A stretch of 64,000 bases of DNA, taken from NCBI RefSeq assembly GCF_004027225.2, contig NC_044282.2, positions 58,750,852 to 58,814,851 of the forward strand, read 5' to 3'. The position numbers were made by a program, and so were the translations under genes. Under the pieces are notes generated by a model. The model did not search any database and had not been told where the DNA came from. It saw only the letters and a program-made list of their open reading frames with translations. Position 1 is the first letter of the stretch; each line of letters begins with the position of its first letter. This DNA comes from Strigops habroptila. Its lineage: Eukaryota; Chordata; Aves; Psittaciformes; Psittacidae. This document shows positions 25,361-38,300 of this stretch, piece after piece.

Positions 25361-27221
25361 AGATAAAATCCAGCTATAGAAATGGGTATGGGACATCTTG
25401 CTCTGTATGCGCTCACAATGCAAAATCCAAAAGTCATAATATTTAAAAACATGGCCTTGATTTCAGCACAACTGGAACACTCCTTTTTAAAAAGTATTTG
25501 GAAGAATGATCCCTCATTAGAAGAATCCACCAATATACGTTGGAGTTTCAGACCAAGTTGTTACCAAGTTGAAGAAACCAACTTTCTATGAAACTTTTTC
25601 AGGAAAAAACACTTTTCATTTGTCACATGTGTGAAAAAAATCATAAACAGCTTGAATTTAGAAACAACTGATTTACACAAACTCTAAAATCCATGTCTTA
25701 GACTCAAAAATAATAACTGATTTTTTGTTATTAGGAAGGTAAGGAGGCAAAAAGGAATGAAGGATAGAGGGAAACAAGACAAATATTTTTTCAAAATATA
25801 ACTGACATGCTTAACCACAGGATTCATGAGGAGCACTAGCAATGATTAAGGCATTTCACCACAAACCTGTGGTACAAAATGAATCCTCCCTCCAGATTCA
25901 TGCCAAAGGCAAGTTAACTCAGCTGTCATATAATCATCCAGGCTGAAATTGGGGGAGCCAAGGGAGCTAATCCTGATGCTGGCCACACTGCTGCCTTTGG
26001 CTACAGAAACTAGAACGTCCTGACAATGCTACTCATACAGGCTTGCATGGATCACCAGCCCCTTTTTATAAAGGATCATATTCTTATGCATGGGAATGAT
26101 TTTACCCAAACATCTAGGTTCCAGCTGCACACCAAGAATATTCATAGCTGTTAGGAGGATAGTTTTGGTAGACATGTGGTATACCCAGCACCCTTTCTCA
26201 TGGAATATTGGCAGGGAATTTAATATTTTCCTCTTAAAACACTGAGTATGGATCATATTTTTACAATCTCTGGATACGTGCCTATCCCTAAAAGAGGGAA
26301 GGATGTTCTCTTTATTTTATTTGGATTTCAAATGGTTGCATGCTTATGGATACACTAAAGTCCCAGGGTCTATTCTCCGACTTTGAGATCACCAGGGACA
26401 GTCTTGCCAAATCTTTTTAAAACACAGTGACAACACCTAAACCACCTGCTGAGCATGATCTATCCCTTTCTAACTCTTGACCATGCCCAGGAATTATGTC
26501 AGAGACAGCCACCTGGATCAGGACAAAATGATTCATTAATAATTAAACAGTATAGATGAACAAGTTCCAGTGTTTAGGAACAAACCCTGGCTCTGCTTAA
26601 TATATTGGCACAGATGCCAAATATAAGTCAGCTAGGCCAAATAAAATAGTTTCAAAGGCATGAGAAAAAAGCAAGTATTTTTCTTTGTTCTTATGTATAC
26701 AGTAACTAAACACACAATCCTCTCACACTCAATATATTTTCTCAATGACTGCCTCCTAGCATGAAGACCTGTAGGAATGAAGATTAACAAGGTCATACAC
26801 CACTACACTGAAATTTCCTCACCACCTTGAGAAGCCACCCACAGTGATCTGTAAATTACTAATCCACAGCTCAACATCATCCATAAGGGAATTAGGCACA
26901 GTGACAGTTGCTATCAACAAAACTACTCTTTCCAGCTGCATCTGGGAGCCCATCACCTTATTCCTAGGCACTATTATAGGCACAAGAGAAGCTAAAGGTA
27001 GATGCAATCCCTCTCAAGAAAGAGCACAGAAAATAATATGAGAAGTAACAGATTTGTCTACTATCTGATTTTTAGTTTTCTTTCTTACATATAACAATAA
27101 ACATGTTTGGGTTGTTTATGGAACAGCTATGGTTCTTGATAATATTTTTTACTAAAAGTCATTCTATTGTAATATGAGTGCTTTCCACCTTTGGATCACA
27201 AATTATTGGTTCCAAGAATAT
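25361..27221. other. Intergenic, no gene seen
   Basis: Sequence between the split CR1 and the long CR1. Nothing recognisable is seen in it. Confidence 0.65.
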
Positions 27222-27501
27222 TGCCGAGGCGAGTATCTCCAGAGAGGACGCCTTTAACACCGGAGCGGGGGGGGAAGCACAGCGTCCCGGAGCCTCAGTT
27301 CGGAGCGGCAAGAGCGACCGAGGGAGCCTCAAGTCCTCGACAGGACTTGCCCAGGAGCCGGCAGCTCAGCTGGCGCGAGCAGCTGACTCACAGGGGGCGG
27401 CGCCAGGAGTGACGGCACCAGCCCTCAGTGGGTAAAAACCCACCCCAGGGAGCGCGGCGACGAGGAGCGGGGTGTGGCGGTTTGCTCGGGCAGTGAGGGG
27501 G

Positions 27502-28550
27502 ATGGTGAGCACTCGCCTCAGGACCAGGGCCCGCTGTGGGAGCTCTGCCCCGGCGGTTGCCAGTGTAGGCACCCAGACACAGCCGATGAGAGGGGAGGCT
27601 GTGGCGCAGACCTCGGAGTGTAGAAGGTGCCTCGACTGGCCTCTTGAGGCGAGGGTGCACAATGAGCAGGGCTGCACTCGGTGTGCTCTAGTGGAGGTCC
27701 TTCTGCAGCAGGTGGCTGAGCTGCGGGAGGCTGTTGGTGAGCTAAAGGATGCCAGGGAAGCTGAGAGGAAGCTGGGCTGCTTGCTCCAGGCCCAAACTGC
27801 ACAGGGTCTGCAAACGTCCAGCATTGCTCATATAGGAAAGAAGGAGGGCAGCAACCCAGGAAGCTGGGAATTAGTAACAAGAAAAACAAAAAAAGGAGGA
27901 AGAGGACAATTAATGACAAGGGGCTTCCTCCTAAATCTGATGTCCCCACTCAGAACCACTTTGCAGTTCTGCAGGGGGCTAAAGAGAAAGCACCCACCAC
28001 ACCTAATGAGCATCCTGCTGATGCACCAGTAAAGAGGATCACTGCTGGTGCCTCCAGGAAAAAGCAGCAGGTCATAGTAGTAGGGGACTCTACTTTGGAA
28101 GGCACAGAGGCACCCATCTGCTGGTCTGATCCAGTCTCGAGGGAGGTGTGTTGCCTGATGGGGGCTCGGATCAGCGATGTTGCTGAGAGGCTGCCTGGTC
28201 TGGTAAGTCCTGCTGACTATTACCCCCTTCTAGTGGTCCATGTGGGTGCTAGAGATATAGATAGCAGTAGCCTGGAGAACATTAAGAAGGACTACAGAGC
28301 CCTGGGAGAGGTGGTTAGGGGCTCTGGAGCTCAGATAGTTTTTTCATCGATTCTCCAGGACAAAGGGGAGGACCTTAAAAAAGCTAGGTGCATTTGGCAG
28401 GTTAATAAATGGTTAGAATGGTGGTGCCATAGTCAGGGGTTTGGCTGTTTAGAACATGGGGCTCCATTTGGGAGGCCAGGTCTACTGGAGGCTGGTGAAG
28501 CTGGTCTGACAAGGGGAAGAGCTGTTTTGGTAGGAGGCTTGCCAGGCTGA
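27502..28550 (+). pseudogene. CR1 ORF1 (zinc-binding, coiled-coil and SGNH-esterase-like), frameshifted
   Basis: CR1 ORF1 encodes an RNA-binding or chaperone protein that accompanies the element's RNA. From the ATG at 27502 the first part shows a Cys-rich zinc-binding motif (CRRCLDWPLEA then GCTRCAL) and a heptad-like coiled coil (VAELREAVGELKDAREAE). The frame breaks near 27880 in an A-rich stretch and resumes in another frame with NEHPADAPVKR, then the VIVVGDS nucleophile block of an SGNH-hydrolase-like domain and LLVVHVGARD. The C-terminal catalytic Asp/His block expected of this fold is not evident (GEAGLTRG instead). It ends at 28550. Confidence 0.8.
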
Positions 28551-28572
28551 TCAAGAAAGCTTTAAACTAGAT

Positions 28573-29379
28573 GTGTTGGGGGAGGGGAGCATAGATCCAT
28601 CCCAACACTCCTGGTCAGTTGCCAGCACCTGTAATAAGTGCTTGGAGCAATGTAGAGATGTTTCAGCTGCCCCAGCCATTGAGTCGGCTTCATTTGGAGC
28701 TCGGCTAAGGTGCCTCTATACAAACGCCTGTAGTGTGGGCAACAAGCAAGAGGAATTAGAGATGTGTGCAAGGCTACAGGGATATGATGTCATTGGTATC
28801 ACAGAAACATGGTGGGATGGCTCCTATGACTGGAGTGTCGGAATGGAAGGTTACAGGCTCCTTAGAAAAGACAGGCCAGGCAGAAGGGGAGGAGGTGTTG
28901 CTATCTATGTCAGTGATAGGCTAGAGAGTATGGAACTCTGTCTGGGGATGGGTGATGAGTTAGCAGAGTGTTTGTGGGTCAGGATCAAAGGGAAAACAGC
29001 AATGGGGGACATTACGGTGGGGATCTGTTACAGGCTGCCTGATCAAGAGGACTCTGTGGATGAAGCGCTCTACAGACAGATAGGAGCAGCCTCACGCTCG
29101 CAGGCCCTTGTCCTTATGGGGGACTTCAACCATCCTGACATCTGTTGGAGGGATGGTATGGCCCGGCACAAGCAATCCAGGAGGTTCCTCGATTGTGTGG
29201 AAGACAACTTCCTCTTTCAAGCAATAGAGGAGCCAACAAGGAGAGGTGCCATGCTTGACCTCGTGCTCACCAACAGGGAGGGACTGGTTGGAAATGTGAC
29301 GCTCCAGGGCAGCCTTGGCTGTAGTGATCATGAGATGGTTGAGTTTGAGATCCTCAGGACAGTGAGAAGAGCATGCTAG
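28573..29379 (+). pseudogene. CR1 ORF2, APE-type endonuclease domain
   Basis: The open frame of 268 codons carries the apurinic-like endonuclease that nicks target DNA to prime CR1 insertion. Landmarks in order: [24 protein letters not shown] (catalytic Glu), [21 protein letters not shown] (Asp/Asn), MLDLVLTN and [11 protein letters not shown] (the SDH motif). All key residues of this domain appear intact. It terminates at a TAG (29377-29379), exactly at an internal deletion junction. The reverse transcriptase follows in the same frame beyond the stop. Confidence 0.9.
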
Positions 29380-31000
29380 AAGGCTGAGGTTCTTAATGAC
29401 TTCTTTGCCTCAGTCTTCACTAGCAAATGCTCTGACCACACCACGAGAGTCTTGGAAAGCAGATGCAGGGACTGTGAAAATGAAGACCTTAGGCCCACTG
29501 TAGGAGAGGATCAGGTTCGAGACCATCTTAAGAACCTGAGCGTGCACAAGTCCATGGGACCTGATGAAATCCATCCACGGGTCCTGAAGGAGCTGGCGAA
29601 TGAAGTTGCTAAACCACTGTCTGTCATATTTGAAAAATCATGGCAGTCAGGTGAAGTTCCCAGTGACTGGAAGAAGGGTAATATAACCCCCGTTTTCAAG
29701 AAGGGGAAGGTAGAAAACCCAGGGAACTACAGACCAGTCAGCCTCACCCCTGTGCCTGGCAAAATCTTGGAACAGTTTCTCCTGGAAAGCATGCTAAGGC
29801 ACATGAAAAACAACGAGGTGGTTGGTGACAACCAACATGGCTTCACTAAGGGGAAATCCTGCCTGACCAATTTGGTGGCCTTCTATGATGGAGCCACGGA
29901 ACTGATGGACAGGGGCAGAGCACTTGACGTCATCTACGTGGACTTGTGCAAAGCATTCAACACTGTCCCGCACGGCATCCTTGTCTCTAAATTGGAGAGA
30001 CACCAATTTGATAGATGGACCACTCGGTGGATAAAGAACTGGCTCAATGGCCGCACGCAAAGAGTTGTGGTAAATGGCTCGATGTCCAGTCGGAAACCTG
30101 TAACGGGTGGTGTCCCTCAGGGATCGGTGTTGGGACCGGTCCTGTTCAACATCTTTGTTGGTGCCATGGACAGTGGGATTGAGTGCACCCTCAGCAAGTT
30201 TGCCGACGACACCAAGCTGTGTGGTTCGGTTGGTACGCTGGATGGAAGGGATGCCATCCAGAGGGACCTTGACACGCTTGTGAGGTGGGCCGATGCCAAC
30301 CTTATGAAGTTTAACCAAGCCAAGTGCAAGGTGTACACCTGGGTCAGGGCAATCCCAGGCACTGCTACAGGTTGGGCAGAGAAAAGATTCAGAGTAGCCC
30401 TGCAGAGAAGTACTTGGGGGTGTTGGTTGATGAGAAGCTTAACATGAGCCGGCAGTGTGCACTTGCAGCCCAGAAAGCCAACCGTATCCTGGGCTGCATC
30501 AAAAGAAGCGTGACCAGCAGGTCAAAGGAGGTGATCCTGCCCCTCTACTCTGCTCTTGTGAAACCTCACTTGGAGTACTGCATACAGTTCTGGTGTCCTC
30601 AACATAAAAAGGACATGGAGCTGTTGGAGTGAGTCTGGAGGAGGGCCACGAGGATGATAAGAGGGCTGGAGCACCTCCCGTATGAAGACAGGCTGAGAGA
30701 GTTGGTGTGTTCAGCCTGGAGAAGAGAAGGCTGCATGGAGACCTCACAGCAGCCTTCCAGTATCTGAAGGGGGTCTGTAAGGATGCTGGGAAGGGACTCT
30801 TCATTAGGGACTGTAGTGGTAGGACAAGAGGTAATGGCTTCAAACTTAAACAGGGGAAGTTTAGATTAGATATAGGGAAGAAGTTCTTTACAGTGAGGGT
30901 GGTGAAGCACTGGAATGAGTTGCCCAGGGAGGCTGTGGATGCTCCACCCCTGGTGGCGTTCAAGGCCAGGTTGGACAGAGCCTTGGGCAACATGGTTTAG
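29380..31000 (+). pseudogene. CR1 ORF2, reverse transcriptase and C-terminal region, broken
   Basis: This continues the endonuclease frame after the TAG at 29377-29379, starting with [16 protein letters not shown] landmarks are [45 protein letters not shown] (first catalytic Asp), [13 protein letters not shown] and FADDTKL (the catalytic DD pair). A frameshift near 30335 moves into another frame ([19 protein letters not shown], then [12 protein letters not shown]). A TGA stop follows at 30630-30632, and a further shift near 30690. The last segment (SLEKRRLHGDL to ALGNMV) ends at the natural stop at 31000. Catalytic motifs survive but the protein cannot be made in one piece. Confidence 0.9.
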
Positions 31001-31084
31001 GGCAAGGTGTCCCTGCCCATGGCAGGGGGATTGGAACTAGATGATCTTAAGGTCCTTTCCAACCCTTACTATTCTATGATTCTA

Positions 31085-34000
31085 CTGTTCACCACTTCTA
31101 CTGCAACAGCAGAGAAAAGCCTTGAACAGGTAACAATTCACTGTGAGAACTTCTGTAGAGACATAAAGTTAGTTATAGACCTCTCTATCAAAGGATCTGC
31201 AGTCAAACGTATTGTAAGATTTTTTTTTTTTTCTTTATATATAAAACTGCTCTGCTCTTTCATAAGAGCCCACTGTCTTTATTCATCTTAAGATAAGAAT
31301 TTCAGGTGACCTTCCATTACTCAAAGTGGAGAAGCAGAAGGAGAAAGGGAAAAGAGCTTTACCTGCTTGGTTTTTATCAACCATGTGAGGATAGTTTCAG
31401 ATTAATTTAGATACCTCAGTGATATGTATCCTGTGTAAGCCAAGCTTATACCCTTCTCCTGCTCTTAGTGGAGAGGGCTAGGCAGCTCCAAAATGTTAAT
31501 CATCCCATCTTTTCCAGATACCTATATTAGGAATGACCAAATCGGCTCTATTGGATCTCTCCATAGTTATAAAGTTCATCTAGCAAATTTCCTTAGATTA
31601 GAGCTCAAAATCCATTATAGAGCACAAAAGGGTAATTGAGGTGCCTTACAAGGTGTAAGACATCTGTTTGGGCTAGCAAATGTTATGCAACTTAATAGTA
31701 CTTTCACCTTTCTGCACTGGCAGCTGAAAATCAAATGGGCAAAGACTACTGTAGGCTCAGTGCACCCAAAGGTGGGTGAAATTATTCTCACTGCTACAGT
31801 TAGATGTAATAAATTCCACCCCATTGTCTAACCTATGTGTTTTGATAGCAGTTGCAGGAAGCTTGCACCAGGCTGAACCACTCCACTTTTTTCAGTACCC
31901 AACTTACTAAAATCCACACAACAAATAAATTGGACATATATAGAAGGCTGTCTCCAAATAACACTTCATCATTCTGCATGTTAATTCATCCTCTGAAAGA
32001 TGAGAATAATTGCTTCTCTCATCTCTTTTGATTGTGGAGTCTTTTGGGTAGTGAAGACTTTTTTTTCTGTGTGTCTGTGTACAGCAGCATGCACAGCAGA
32101 CACCTGATTTCACCTGGGACCTTGTAGCACTGCTGAGCAGTATACATTTAAAATAAAAAATGTAATGCATTACTTAAATTCTTCAAGACCCTGTGGGTTC
32201 CATACTGCACTGAAATTTTTCAGTCCAAAATTTTCAAAGATGTTAAAAATATCATTGTCTGGGAGATATGGCTATTTTTTAATTTATTTATCTGTTTTTA
32301 CCTTTAGAGCTGTGGTGGTTTGAGACAGTGTGATTTTGCAGCTTAAAAAACATGAGGCTATCTTGCTTGACATATTATTGTCCTTGATATGGACTGCCTG
32401 GCAGTCAATACATTAGAAAAAAATATATATAAATATCTTAAAGAAATAACCACAGAAACTGATGATACTCTGGCAGTAAAAGTATGATCCATCACCTGAG
32501 CCATGCCATTTAAGAAGCTTCATGCATTAAACATAATGGAAGGGAGTAGTACAGCTCCAGTTCAATATGTGACTTGTGAGCTATCACAGGGCTTCTGACT
32601 CAGTATTACTAAGAAATGTTCACTGACTGTCACTGCAAAGGTATGCTAGGGAGATTCTCTAAGGACCAATTAATGGGAATGGAAGAAAATTCTGGTAGAT
32701 TGGTTGCCAGTGGGAGGAAAGTGAGTGGAGAATGGTGAAGAATAATGTATATTTGCAATTTACTTATGAGCCCCATGAAAAAAAAAAGGCAACACATGCC
32801 AAACAAAATAACAAAAGATCTTAGTAGCATTTATAAATACCATTTTAATTATTTAAGCTGAATGTGAATAAGAAGCTGCCTTTTTTTTTTTTTTTTTTTT
32901 AAGGGACACTGTTGCTAATCAACTCAACAATCCTATTTTATGTCATAAAACCACAGCGTTCTGCCACAGAGGAACCTCATTGCTGCATTTTCTTAAAGCT
33001 TGTATCCTTTAATCACAGCTGAAATAATGGCATCTTAACTCTGGCAAGCTCGTGTACAGATTTATTATTTGTCTCTTTTCCTTTCTATTAATTTGTTTGG
33101 TTTTCCACTTGTGTATCAATTTCTTTTACCTGAAAATCTCCAACCGCAATACAAAAACTCATTGATTAAGCCTCACATTACTCCATGTGGCGTAGGACTC
33201 TGAGGATAAAATTCACCCAGTGCTGCATTGGTGTATTTCAGTTTGAAGGCAAAGTATTTTTTGAGTAATTGTTGCACAAATTTGGTTGGTACCGTACATT
33301 TTCTCTCCTGTTTCTGTTTATGTAGTTGGTGTTGCACCTCTTAAAAACTCATAACCAATTTATTCTAAATCTTTGGCTGATGTGCACTTTGTGATGGAAA
33401 AGGAGCTTTTTATTTCAAGCTTTTTTTTCATTAGAGCTTAGGGCTTGATACGATCAAGTACATAAGCATGATCTTCACTATAATAATCTAATTTTTTCAA
33501 GTCCAGAAGAATTCTTATTGTCATCTTATCAGGTGAATCGGATTGAAGATTAAGAATTTTAATGAATTAATGCTATAATGTGGCCAGTAGTCTAACAGAC
33601 TAATTAAGCACAAGGCTTGTTTTGAATTCTGGCATGTAAATCTGGCCTGGTTTACAAATGTTCCATTGTCACTATGACTGGTTTCACTCGACTCCTAGTC
33701 ACAATTACAGGCAAAGGAGAAAGTGAGATGGATTTGGCATTTGCTCCCTTAGGAAACTGCTTGCTCTGCTTATGACTGCAGCCTGTTGTGGTAGTGGGAA
33801 GGAAAAAGGATGGATCTGCTGCAGTTTCCACCAGCTAGGGAGTGACCCAGGAGATTGTTGTGGGTTTTTTGTCAGTATAAACTTCCTTTTAGTAAATGCA
33901 AGAGATATGAAACTGATGACTTACAAAGCAAAAGGATGAGGATGAATTCAGCTATGAAATCAGTCTTCCCTATTTAGAAGTGGGAAGAACTGGCAAAAAG

Positions 34001-34801
34001 TGTAGTGTGAGGGTATGTGTGCATGTAACATGCATACATGAGTTTTCCCTCTTGGGAATTACAGTCAAAAAACACAATTACAAGACAGGACTCATCAGGG
34101 AAAATAGATGTTCCTCAAATATTCACAAATGTTAGGAATTCTGATCTTACAACAAAAAATATGCTTAACAGTAAATTGAATATAGAATGAAACTGATTTC
34201 AGTTCTGATCTAAGTAGTTACTAAACTTCAAATTTGTCTATTAATTTAGAATATACATATAAAAAAATAAAAGCAAGAGTAGTAATAATAGGTTTTGGTA
34301 TTATTTAGCCTAGATGTTTATATTCCTATAAATATGGCATTTATGTGGATATGAGTTCTAAGATTAGGAGTTCCAAAAATGAAAAAAACGGTTTCTACAG
34401 ACCCTATTGGTGAAAAATGAAACAGTCTTTATGATTCTCAAGTAATAGCTGCAACAAAAGGATCAAAAAAAAGAAAGAGGTTTTACCTGGTAGGAGATAT
34501 ATATAATCCTGGACACCATACTATGCTTGACATCAAAATCTAATATTTTAGGTCTTTTCAATTTTTTCCATCCTAAACTATGAAAATTTTTCCAAGGCAG
34601 TTTTTCTCCCTGGTTCCAAGAAGTTAGGATTTCCATCTAAGGGAGGAGACAAAAAGTAAGACTAGAATTACTAAGCGGTTGCACCAGCTACTACAGATGA
34701 AGTAAAAACTATTTCAAGCAAAATTTTCTTGGTATTACACTCCTGGGACAGATCTCCAAGGATATCAGCAGTAATGATGGACCTGTATCCTAAGTGGTGG
34801 T
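31085..34801. other. Intergenic, no gene seen
   Basis: AT-rich sequence with homopolymer runs. No repeat family or gene is recognised. Confidence 0.7.
32881..32900. repeat. T homopolymer
   Basis: Run of about 20 T. No flanking retroposed sequence is recognised. Confidence 0.85.
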
Positions 34802-35310
34802 CACAGAATCATAGAATCATAGAATGGTTTGGGTTGGAAGGCACCTTAAAGCTTATCCAGTTCCAACCCTGCCATGGGCAGGGACACCTCCCACTAGAGC
34901 AGATTGCTCAAAGTCCCATCCAACCTGGCCTTGAACACTTCCAGGGATGGGGCATCCACAGCTTCTCTGGGCAACCTGTTCTAGTGCCCCACCATCTTCC
35001 CTGTAAATAATTTCTTCCTGATACCTAAATCCACCCTCTTTCAGTTTAAAGCCATTCCCCCTTGTCTTATCCCTACCTGCCCTTGTAAAAAGTCCCTCTC
35101 CAGCTTTTTTGCAGGCCCCTTTGGGCACTGGAAGTTGCTCTAAGGTCTCCATGAAGCCTTCTCTTCTCCAAGCTGAACAAGCCCAATTCTCTCAGCCCAT
35201 CTTCAGAGGAGAGATGCTCCAGCCCACTGAGCATCTCTGTGGCATCCTCTGGACTTGCTACATGTCCACATCTTTCTTACGTTGGGGGCCCCAGAGCTGA
35301 ACACAATGAC
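34802..35310 (-). mobile_element. CR1 fragment (3' UTR and ORF2 C-terminus)
   Basis: It begins with the inverted terminal repeats AGAATCATAGAATCATAG, then the conserved 3' UTR and C-terminal coding sequence. The reverse strand reads ALEQVAQRSCGC-type and [19 protein letters not shown] blocks. It is 5'-truncated and mildly diverged. The right limit is approximate, and related sequence may run on to about 35375. Confidence 0.88.
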
Positions 35311-38300
35311 CTCAGTGACTTACACTAAATTGAGACCATTTATGAGATGAGGTCTGATGACCAGCAAAGGACCCATGATTGCAAAATTACATAATGACAA
35401 TTAGGATGGGAATATCCATTCCAATGATAAAGGTGAACTGTCGTTTCCTAAATCCAACTGTTTCTATTTAATCACAGCATCATTTGTTTTGCTTTCTGGT
35501 AGTGCAATGGCTGTCCAGTTTTGTTAATACTGTAATCCCAAAGCAACGCTGAAATGAGCCAGGACTGCTATAAAACATCCCTGAGTCATTTAATGTATTA
35601 AGTAGCATTGCAAACGAAAGACGCAATCAGTTCAGGCAACTCTTTCTAAAGGTCTTTAGATGCTTTATAAAAACCACAATTACATAATAACATGGCAATT
35701 TCCCCGCATCAGTGAATCAAAGCCAAAAACTTGAGGAGGATTTCTCTTGAAATAGAATATTAAATCACTCAATTGAAATGGTGCCATAATCTATTTGTTT
35801 GGTAAATGAAAAGCAGTTGGCAGTCATCTGCAACAAGAAGGAACATGAAGTACCAACAAGCAGTGAAAAGAACAATTAGGAGCAGACGAAGTGGGGGAAA
35901 GTTTGTATTTGCAGCTTCCAAAATATAAAATTACCCCTTTAAACAGAGCTGTTTGAAAGTCAGATGTTTTGTTTCATCTAGGCAAGTATGTGGGATGACT
36001 TTAGAGTTATTGGAGAGACAGGCATCTTCAAGGGCCAATTCACCCAAGCCAAAACAGATACCTAATGTAGATGAGAAGCAGAAAACATTCACAGCATTCA
36101 TTCGCAGTGATGGGAAACTTAAAGGCAGTATGGAGCAGGCCAGGTGGAGGCATTTCTAGTTCCTTTAACCACCAAAGTATCTTCTAGTAAATTGCTGAAA
36201 AGGATTCAGCCAAGGGGGAAACCTAAGATTAGTCAAGATCTTGGCCCTGGTGGTGTCCAAGATAATTCCTGTTGGCTGCTTACAGCTACATGCAGCTGAC
36301 TGATAACAAAACAAAACGTTCTGCTTTCTGGCACAAAAGTTGTCAAGCATCACTAAAGATCAAGTCTGTGGAAATCTGACCAAGCAGATTATTTCCTTTG
36401 GGGTATTCACTTGAGGGCTGAGGATCTGAAGAAATGCTGAAGGGATATGAGTTGTATATCAATATTCATTGAAACAGAAGAGCAGTAGAAGTTCTTCTTG
36501 GGACAGCCAAAAGTTATATATAGATGACGTGCTTGAGATGAGCAACCATATCCATAAAGCCTCTGATGATTTATGGTTACTAAAAGACTAACTACTCCAG
36601 AGAGGTAGAGGAATTGCATAAACAAGAAAAAGACCAGAGGTTTATCATTTTCCTTATTATGTATGGCCTCTTTTCTCTCAAAAACACCAGTATCTTCCTA
36701 AATAGTAGAATATGTCCTCAGCATGGGCAGTAAGACACGTGGCCATTTTTAGAGCATTTTACACACATACAGGCATGCACACATACACACACAGACCTTG
36801 GGTTAAAAAAAAAAAAAAAAAAAGAAAAGAAAATCGTGCTTTCTCGCGTGACCAGAGATCTCCTCTACCCATACCTTCATGTGAACCTTAATCCATATGG
36901 TGAAGAAGATCATAGGTCATGATGTCTGTATTCAGACCAAAAGGGCAGAAATGATAGGGTTTGTTTTCTTTCTAAGGCAACACCTGTATAGGAGAGGACA
37001 TGACAGTGGTTATGTCTTGTTTCATTTCTTAACTCCAAAGGATTAAATACAACTGCCTGCTTCACTTATTGTTGCCTGACATCCAGATGTCAGGTATATG
37101 GATTGTCTGTGCCTGGAGATATCATACACTTTTCTGTCCTGTCAGACCCCAGATACACAGGTTATCTGATAGTGGCAAATGATGATCCTGACTCATAGTC
37201 TCTTCTCTGTCCGTTCTTATTCCTTCAGCTATTGGGGAAGGGAAATTTCTTTACTTCCTTACAAATGCAGCACTACCTAGAGATATACTGTCTTTGTGTT
37301 CATACTGCAGAGTGCTACCAAGTTGGTGAGGCAGGTCTACCAGAATATGATAACCCAAAAAGGCTCATTTAATTAAGAGCAAACAATGCAAAGAGACTGA
37401 TTGATTGTCACTTTCCAAAACTAAAATCTAAGAGTGTCTTCAAAGACAACACAGAAAGAGGGGAAAACAGGGAGAAGAAATTTTGTCTGTGAAGTCAGTG
37501 TCCATTGAGAACATGTCATCCATGGCACCTCTGAAATAAAGTCCTGCTACCTATGGACAGCTTTGTGAAAGGAAAAAAAGGTTGCTCACCTGCAAGTTGT
37601 CCGTATGAGGAAACTAACCATCAAACCAAATGGAGAATTCTTAGCTGAAGTATGAGTGGTTGGATGGGACAAAATGATGAAGCTTTGCATATACCATAGG
37701 AATCTGGTATAGGCAAGAGAGTGCTGAGCATTATGAATATCGTGTAAGTGATATCACAAATCTGATAGTTAATAGATTTAAACTGATAATAAATTCTCTA
37801 AATATTCCAAGAAGAGGGAAGGGAATGGTAAGCAGCATGAACTGCAGAAAGAAATTGAACTATCCAGACTTCTCCTAGGCAGATATAAGTGAAATACAAG
37901 TATAAACGCCAGTGTACATTGACATGAATTTCAGATGTGTTGTGATACTTTGAACTGGAGCAAGGATATTTAAAGCCACATATGAGATGTTGGCTTCAAA
38001 GCTAATCAGATTTTGTAGCCTTTTGAGCCAAGGGGATTTTGACCTCTATATGCATTTTAGATAGCTCCAAAACTTTAAGGTTGTGACTCTTCATATAATG
38101 GACAGATTGAGATCCAGTATTTTTCACCTAATTAGAACTGCTTTGTTTTCAGATTATGAATCCTTGTTAATGAATATGACCTGAGGCTTAGTGACAGCTT
38201 GAAACTCAAAATCCAGTGATCATCCTACGATTAATGTAAAGGAAACCTCCAGTATCAGACAACATAGCTTCTAAGACTATAAACATGAGTACTGTTAAAG

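Larger units (their letters stand above)
27222..31084 (+). mobile_element. Near full-length CR1 LINE, inactivated, with internal deletion
   Basis: A 3.9-kb sense CR1 retrotransposon. It has a GC-rich 5' region with promoter-like composition (27222 to about 27500), ORF1 (27502-28550, one frameshift), ORF2 endonuclease (28573-29379), reverse transcriptase (to about 30340) and C-terminal region ending with a stop at 31000. The 3' UTR ends in ATTCTATGATTCTA. Full-length avian CR1 is about 4.5 kb. The shortfall is explained by loss of the segment between endonuclease and reverse transcriptase. GC content contrasts sharply with the flanking AT-rich DNA. The 5' boundary is set by this composition change and is approximate. 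Confidence 0.92.

Noticed and set aside
32311..32345. TGTGGTGGTTTGA, resembling the start of some bird LTRs (a similar string occurs at 53672)
   Set aside because: No matching LTR 3' end, TATA box, primer-binding site or second copy could be found, so short string similarity only.
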